Assembly: GCA_944392735.1 (NCBI GenBank)
Contig: CALXXR010000167.1
Coordinates: 1-33,956 of the forward strand
Reading direction: 5' to 3'
From: an uncultured Spirochaetaceae bacterium
GTDB taxonomy: Bacteria; Spirochaetota; Spirochaetia; Sphaerochaetales; Sphaerochaetaceae
Length of the DNA: 33,956 nt
Program-made: the position numbers and the translations under genes
The notes under the pieces: generated by a model
Told to the model about the DNA's origin: nothing
The model's input: only the letters and a program-made list of their open reading frames with translations
Databases searched by the model: none
In this document: in pieces, positions 30,020 to 33,956 of the stretch
How the letters are laid out: each line of letters begins with the position of its first letter
Numbering within the stretch: position 1 is the first letter of the stretch

Positions 30020-30031
30020 ATCGATCATTTG
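29994..30031. repeat. 38-bp direct repeat, copy B (3' end of the acyl-CoA synthetase gene)
   Basis: This copy contains the stop codon and last bases of the acyl-CoA synthetase plus its terminator hairpin, so it is probably the ancestral copy. Copy A is offset by 698 bp. Confidence 0.95.
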
Positions 30032-31737
30032 ACCAGATTCCTCTTGATCTTCTTCGTGGTCGTCATCTCCATCGGCTTGTCGACGATCGTGAGCTTCTCG
30101 ATCTTCTTGTAGCCGACGAGGTTCTTGTTCACCTCGGATATGATCCCCTCTATATCCTTCCTGATCTCATCGGGCGAGAGGTTCTTCTCCTTGTAGTAAT
30201 CCTCGGAGGGGTAGATGACGGCCTCGATGCATTCGCTTGGCACATCCTTCTTCATCTGGAATCCCCTGATGAGGATCTGCTCGACCTGCTGATAGAGCTG
30301 GAACATATCCTCGATCTCCTCGGGGAAGACGTTCTTGCCGCCCTCGGTGACGATGATGTTCTTGGCCCTTCCCTTGAGGTAGAGGTAGTTCTCGCTGTCG
30401 AGGTATCCGAGATCCCCGGTCTTAAGATAGCCGTTCTCATCGAAGAGGGCCTTCGTGTTCTCCTCATCGTCGAGATAGCCGCGGGTGATGTTCGGTCCCT
30501 TGACCCTGATCTCCCCGATGCCGTCGCTGTCCTTGTCTGCGATGATCATGTCGACGAACGAGAGGACGCGTCCTACGGAGTCCACCTTGAAGTGCTCAGG
30601 CGGGTTGAGCGTGAGGATCGGGGCCGTCTCCGTCAGTCCGTATCCCTGGAGGAAGTTGAGCCCCAGCTGCTGGTACTGCTTGAAGACCGTGGGGGAGAGG
30701 GGGCCTGCGCCGCAGATGAGGATCCTCGAGCTGTCGAGTCCGACCTTGGATGTGATGTTCTTGTCGAAGAATGCCTTGAACGGCGTCTTGCCGAATGCCT
30801 TCTTGCACCATCCGTTGAGCGTCATCAGCGTCCTGACAAGCGCATACGTGAAGGCGCCTTTCGACTTCACCTGCTTGAAGATGCCGGCGATGACCTTGTT
30901 GTAGAGCAGGGGGATTCCCATGAAGATCGTGACCTTGCCCATCTTCATGTCGGCTATCATCCTGGATACGACGATGCCATGTCCGAAGATGCAGTCGGCG
31001 CCATGCTTGATCGTCTCAAGGAGGACTGCGGTGCAGCAGTAGCTGTGGTGAAGCGGAAGCAGGGCGTAGAGCACATCGTTCTCCGTAACTCCCATGCCGT
31101 TTGCTGCCTGATAGACATTGGCTGTGATGTTCCTGTGCGAGAGCACCGCTCCCTTCTCGTTTCCGGTCGTGCCGGATGTGAAGAGGATCGCCGCATCATC
31201 GTACTCGCTTCTCTCGATCTTCCTCTCGAGCGGGGCGATGTCGAGCTCCGTGAACTTCGTCCAGCAGTCGCTCCTGCCCTTGAGCATCGCAGCTCCGAGC
31301 AGGGAGTCGTACCACTTTCCTCCGATGCTCTTCATCTTCTCCAGCACGTCGAAGTCGCAGAGTGCGAACCTGACCTTGGCGAACTCCGAGAGCCTCATGC
31401 ACCTGTCGGTGTGCATCTGGTTGTCGATGGGCACCACGACACCGCCTGCGAAGAGGACCGCGAAGTAGGCGATCGCCCAATCCGGGCTGTTCTTGCCGTT
31501 GACCAGGACCCTGTCGCCGTCGGCCACTCCCTTGGAGCGGAGGAATGCCGCTCCCTTCATTATCCTATCGTAGGCCTCCTTGTATGAGAGGTCCTTCCTA
31601 TCGGGTTCGAATACCGTGAAGCACGGCCTTTCCGGGAAGCGGCTGAGCGCGCTCTCGAAAAGCTCTGGGATCGTGGGCCATTCGCCCTTCACCATCCCCT
31701 TATTCCTGAATTCTTCCAGTTCATCCCATGAATGCAT
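30025..31737 (-). CDS. AMP-dependent acyl-CoA (long-chain fatty acid) synthetase
   Basis: 570 residues. It activates a carboxylic acid with ATP to acyl-AMP and then acyl-CoA (or acyl-ACP). ANL-superfamily motifs: the phosphate loop LFTSGTTGNEKGAVLSHRN, QGYGLTETAPILTLN, the hinge TGDLGYLDSENYLYLKGRAK with NIIVTEGGKNVFPEEIE, and the C-terminal catalytic Lys region TTTKKIKRNLVK. Best fit is a FadD-like long-chain ligase; the chain length is not readable. Start at 31737 with AAAAGGA about 8 nt upstream. A 597-residue ORF on the other strand is a shadow. Single-gene unit; its 3' end is copied as repeat A. Confidence 0.9.
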   Translation of the reverse strand: MHSWDELEEFRNKGMVKGEWPTIPELFESALSRFPERPCFTVFEPDRKDLSYKEAYDRIMKGAAFLRSKGVADGDRVLVNGKNSPDWAIAYFAVLFAGGVVVPIDNQMHTDRCMRLSEFAKVRFALCDFDVLEKMKSIGGKWYDSLLGAAMLKGRSDCWTKFTELDIAPLERKIERSEYDDAAILFTSGTTGNEKGAVLSHRNITANVYQAANGMGVTENDVLYALLPLHHSYCCTAVLLETIKHGADCIFGHGIVVSRMIADMKMGKVTIFMGIPLLYNKVIAGIFKQVKSKGAFTYALVRTLMTLNGWCKKAFGKTPFKAFFDKNITSKVGLDSSRILICGAGPLSPTVFKQYQQLGLNFLQGYGLTETAPILTLNPPEHFKVDSVGRVLSFVDMIIADKDSDGIGEIRVKGPNITRGYLDDEENTKALFDENGYLKTGDLGYLDSENYLYLKGRAKNIIVTEGGKNVFPEEIEDMFQLYQQVEQILIRGFQMKKDVPSECIEAVIYPSEDYYKEKNLSPDEIRKDIEGIISEVNKNLVGYKKIEKLTIVDKPMEMTTTKKIKRNLVK

Positions 31738-31789
31738 TCTGACTGTCCTTTTCCTTTTTCCGTGTTGTCACCCTTACTAGTCAATGTTC

Positions 31790-31818
31790 ACTATATCGAT
31801 TCATGAGGATTATTGCAA
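31790..31818 (-). promoter_or_regulatory. Promoter of the acyl-CoA synthetase gene
   Basis: On the minus strand TTGCAA (31818-31813), 17-bp spacer, TATAGT (31795-31790). The predicted start near 31783 gives a leader of about 45 nt. Bases 31819-31912 show no other feature. Confidence 0.45.
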
Positions 31819-31912
31819 ATGGCAAAGCAAGCTGGAGAAACAAGATAGCAGATGGTCTGTTGCAACATGCTCCGATATGGGGCTGATGGGCGCCATCATG
31901 CGCCATGATCGA

Positions 31913-32665
31913 TCATGGGAAGAGGACGGGATCCGACATGATGTCCTTCAGCTCCGGATAGACGGCATCCGCGGCCTTCCTGAGGCCTTCCTCATCGCCC
32001 GATCCCGTCAGCACAGCCACGACGTAGCCGGCCTTGCCCTGCCGTCCGAACTCCATATCCACGAGCGTATCGCCGATGACAGCGACCTCGCTCGGATCGA
32101 GGCCGTATTCGCGGCAGAACTCCTCGATCGCCTCTGGATTGGGCTTCTTGTGCGTAGGGGAGTCCTTCGTCCTCAGGAACGAGATGTATTCCCTGATCCC
32201 CATCCGCGAAAGGAAGAGCTCCGTGGAGGCGGAGTTGTCGCTCGTGACGATGCCGATCCTGCAGCCCCTGCCATGGAGCGCGGCGATCGTCTCCCGTGTT
32301 CCGGGGAATTCCATCTTCGAAAGCGTGCCGTTCAGGTCGAACCCCTCATGGTTGAGGATGCGCTTGACGGATTTCCAGACGCGCCAGGGATTCATGTGGT
32401 AGCGGAATGTCATCCTCAGTATCCTGAGGGTGGCCAGAAGAAGCCTGTCATGGCGGAAGATGATGCCGTCGGGGTATGTCCTGCCTTCCCTGTCGACTCC
32501 GACGATCCGGCAGAAGTCGGCCACGCATTCGCTCTTCCTCTCCTCGGGCATGCGTGCCCTCGACAGGCCGTTCTCGATGGCATCGGATAATACAGGCCCC
32601 CACACTTCCCCGTATCGGAAGAGGGTTCCGTCCTTATCCAGGATGATGCCTTTGATTCCAGCCAT
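31913..32665 (-). CDS. HAD family hydrolase (phosphoglycolate-phosphatase-like)
   Basis: 250 residues. The four HAD motifs are present: ILDKDGTLF (nucleophile Asp in DxDGT), IVTSDN (Ser/Thr motif II), Lys in THKKPNPEAIEEF, and VIGDTLVDMEFGRQGKAG (acidic motif IV). It probably dephosphorylates a small phospho-metabolite; the cap is of the alpha-helical Gph kind. The start at 32665 gives the family N-terminus MAGIKGIILDKDGTLF; there is no Shine-Dalgarno and TATTCT ends 6 nt before it. It diverges from the SMUG gene with 46 bp between starts. Confidence 0.9.
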   Translation of the reverse strand: MAGIKGIILDKDGTLFRYGEVWGPVLSDAIENGLSRARMPEERKSECVADFCRIVGVDREGRTYPDGIIFRHDRLLLATLRILRMTFRYHMNPWRVWKSVKRILNHEGFDLNGTLSKMEFPGTRETIAALHGRGCRIGIVTSDNSASTELFLSRMGIREYISFLRTKDSPTHKKPNPEAIEEFCREYGLDPSEVAVIGDTLVDMEFGRQGKAGYVVAVLTGSGDEEGLRKAADAVYPELKDIMSDPVLFP

Positions 32666-32711
32666 GATTAAAGAATATGCAAAATGCATCCTTTTGGCTA
32701 CACTGAGTTGG
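32666..32711. promoter_or_regulatory. Divergent leaderless promoter region (HAD / SMUG)
   Basis: Minus: TATTCT (32677-32672) ends 6 nt before the HAD ATG. Plus: TACACT (32699-32704) ends 7 nt before the SMUG ATG. Neither gene has a Shine-Dalgarno, and no -35 boxes are obvious. Confidence 0.4.
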
Positions 32712-33419
32712 ATGGACAGGGTATCGCAGCTGCTGGAAATCTACAGATCGCTCTCCGAGGAGCTCGACGGGCTCGAGCTTGGCTTTTCCGGCTTCGTCTG
32801 CAATCCGCTCGATTATGCATGGGATGCATTCAGCGCCTTCATGCGCATGGGCATCAGGGATGGCCAGAAGCTGCTCTTCGTGGGGATGAATCCCGGTCCA
32901 TACGGGATGATGCAGACGGGGGTTCCGTTCGGGGATCCGGAGATGGTCCGCTCGTATCTCGGCCTCGATGTCCCGATATCGATCCCATCTACGAATCCTC
33001 CGCTCAAGCCCATCATAGGCCCATCATCGACACGCAGGGAGGTCTCGGGGCGCAAGTTCTGGTCCATGGCTGCAGCCTATGGCGATCCCGACCGCTTCTT
33101 CGGCACCGCGGCGGTCATATCATTCTGTCCGCTCGCCTTCATCGATGGCAGGAGGAACGTCACCCCCGAAGAGCTCTCGGTGGAAGACCGAGGGAAGGTG
33201 ATCGGCATCTGCCAGGGCTATCTTGAGCGGATCCTCGATGCGATTGCGATTCCACGCTGCATAGCCTTGGGGGCGTTTGCCGCCAAGAGGCTCAAGGCGG
33301 CAGGCGTCGCGGATGCTGTCTGCTTCCCGCATCCATCGCCGCGCAATCCCTCGTCCTCGGCATTCTGGGACAGCGGCAGGGCGCTTATGGAGCTGAGGAG
33401 GCTTGCCGATGAGGCTTGA
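32712..33419 (+). CDS. SMUG1-like uracil-DNA glycosylase
   Basis: 235 residues. The active-site motif GMNPGPYGMMQTGVPFG is the SMUG1 form of motif A; the second motif is CFPHPSPRNPSSS (HPSPRNP). FFGTAAVISFCPLAFID and RNVTPEEL also match. It removes uracil and related damaged bases from DNA in base-excision repair. Bacterial SMUG1 homologues are less common than Ung. The ATG at 32712 starts the homology; the in-frame extension upstream to 32430 is antisense to the HAD gene. The start is predicted leaderless. Its last 11 bp overlap the ispE start. Confidence 0.93.
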   Translation: MDRVSQLLEIYRSLSEELDGLELGFSGFVCNPLDYAWDAFSAFMRMGIRDGQKLLFVGMNPGPYGMMQTGVPFGDPEMVRSYLGLDVPISIPSTNPPLKPIIGPSSTRREVSGRKFWSMAAAYGDPDRFFGTAAVISFCPLAFIDGRRNVTPEELSVEDRGKVIGICQGYLERILDAIAIPRCIALGAFAAKRLKAAGVADAVCFPHPSPRNPSSSAFWDSGRALMELRRLADEA

Positions 33420-33956
33420 AGCGCAGGCAAAGGTCAACATAGGCCTCATCGTAGGCGGGGCGAGGCCCGATGGCTACCACTCCATCGAGACCGTGATGGC
33501 GCGGATCTCGCTATCGGACATCATCGAGGCAGAGCTATCGAAGTCGTCTGAGCTCTCGGTCTCGATAGATGGCAGCGAATCCTATCTCGACGGTGGCATC
33601 GACTTGATGGAGAAGGCTGCGAGGGCATTCTCGGAGATGACCGGCATCCGGTTCTCCCTGCATCTGGCCATCGATAAGCGCATCCCCTCAGGCTGCGGGC
33701 TCGGGGGAGGCTCATCCGACGCGGCCTCCGTGCTGCGCTTTCTAAACCATTCGTTCTCCGACCCGCTCGATGATGATGGGATCCTTGAATGCGCGCTCTC
33801 CGTCGGCTCCGATGTGCCGTTCTTCGCATCCGGCATGCCATCGGCCCTATGCAGGGGCAGGGGTGAGCTGCTGGAGCCTGCAAGGGCGCCGCATGGCGCA
33901 CGCATCCTCCTCTTCATCCCTCCCGAGCGGACAGCCACCAGGGATGCATATTGGCG
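33409..33956 (+). CDS. ispE: 4-diphosphocytidyl-2-C-methyl-D-erythritol kinase (3' end outside the window)
   Basis: 182 residues are visible. GHMP kinase of the non-mevalonate (MEP) isoprenoid pathway, phosphorylating the 2-hydroxyl of CDP-ME. The N-terminus MRLEAQAKVNIGLIVGGARP followed by DGYHSIETVM matches AKxNxxLxVxGxRxDGYHxxxTxM. The ATP-binding glycine loop is PSGCGLGGGSSDAA (about residues 89-102), and VGSDVPFF is the GSDVPFF signature. GAGGAGG sits 8 nt before the ATG, and the start lies inside the SMUG gene, so the two are coupled. Confidence 0.95.
   Translation, partial: MRLEAQAKVNIGLIVGGARPDGYHSIETVMARISLSDIIEAELSKSSELSVSIDGSESYLDGGIDLMEKAARAFSEMTGIRFSLHLAIDKRIPSGCGLGGGSSDAASVLRFLNHSFSDPLDDDGILECALSVGSDVPFFASGMPSALCRGRGELLEPARAPHGARILLFIPPERTATRDAYW

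Noticed and set aside
29794-31587. A 597-residue plus-strand ORF opposite the acyl-CoA synthetase
   Set aside because: It is composed of repetitive Asp/Leu/Arg-rich sequence typical of a reverse-frame shadow, has no family motifs, and the minus-strand gene has all ANL motifs.

Overview
The window looks like a bacterial chromosome segment of fairly high GC (judged by eye) with short intergenic gaps. Several features point to a host-associated spirochaete, possibly a Sphaerochaeta-like lineage: a type III glutamine synthetase, an archaeal-type split glutamate synthase, a TP0662-like class II aldolase, an outer-membrane barrel protein with an FN3-like front, and a lipoprotein behind a poly-G promoter. 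This placement is inference; no rRNA is present to settle it. I saw no tRNA, rRNA or CRISPR array.

Layout. (1) 1-1934: the start of a sugar ABC-importer operon on the minus strand (two permeases, then a truncated binding protein). (2) 2146-4565: a sugar-nucleotide-type nucleotidyltransferase converging on a LOG-YitT operon. (3) 4733-8441: a repeat-rich outer-membrane protein, a GNAT acetyltransferase and a Fic enzyme, all on plus. (4) 8442-10459: a visibly AT-richer accessory block with a poly-G-controlled lipoprotein and an orphan helix-turn-helix ORF. (5) 10355-17823: nitrogen assimilation. A four-gene minus operon (three glutamate synthase subunits plus asparagine synthetase) diverges from glutamine synthetase III, and each transcript begins with a terminator-like hairpin. 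(6) 17846-19535: infC-rpmI-rplT plus a coiled-coil protein. (7) 19542-25215: aldolase, an exported protein, a DUF362-GNAT-TatD operon with ATGA overlaps, and a MATE transporter.

(8) 25220-26646: a hipBA toxin-antitoxin pair with two matched palindromic operators. (9) 26660-29294: an operon of an MTA/SAH deaminase, a cupin and MtnA, suggesting methylthio-nucleoside salvage. (10) 29296-30031: a small brnTA toxin-antitoxin cassette with a frameshifted toxin, bracketed by 38-bp direct repeats that copy the 3' end and terminator of the next gene, an acyl-CoA synthetase. (11) 31738-33956: a HAD phosphatase diverging from a SMUG-type uracil-DNA glycosylase, followed by a truncated ispE.

Three cross-cutting signals stand out. 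Many first genes lack a Shine-Dalgarno and carry a -10-like TANNNT box 6-8 nt before the ATG, which predicts leaderless mRNAs. The brnTA cassette sits between direct repeats like an integrated unit. The glutamine synthetase and glutamate synthase transcripts have symmetric leader attenuators.
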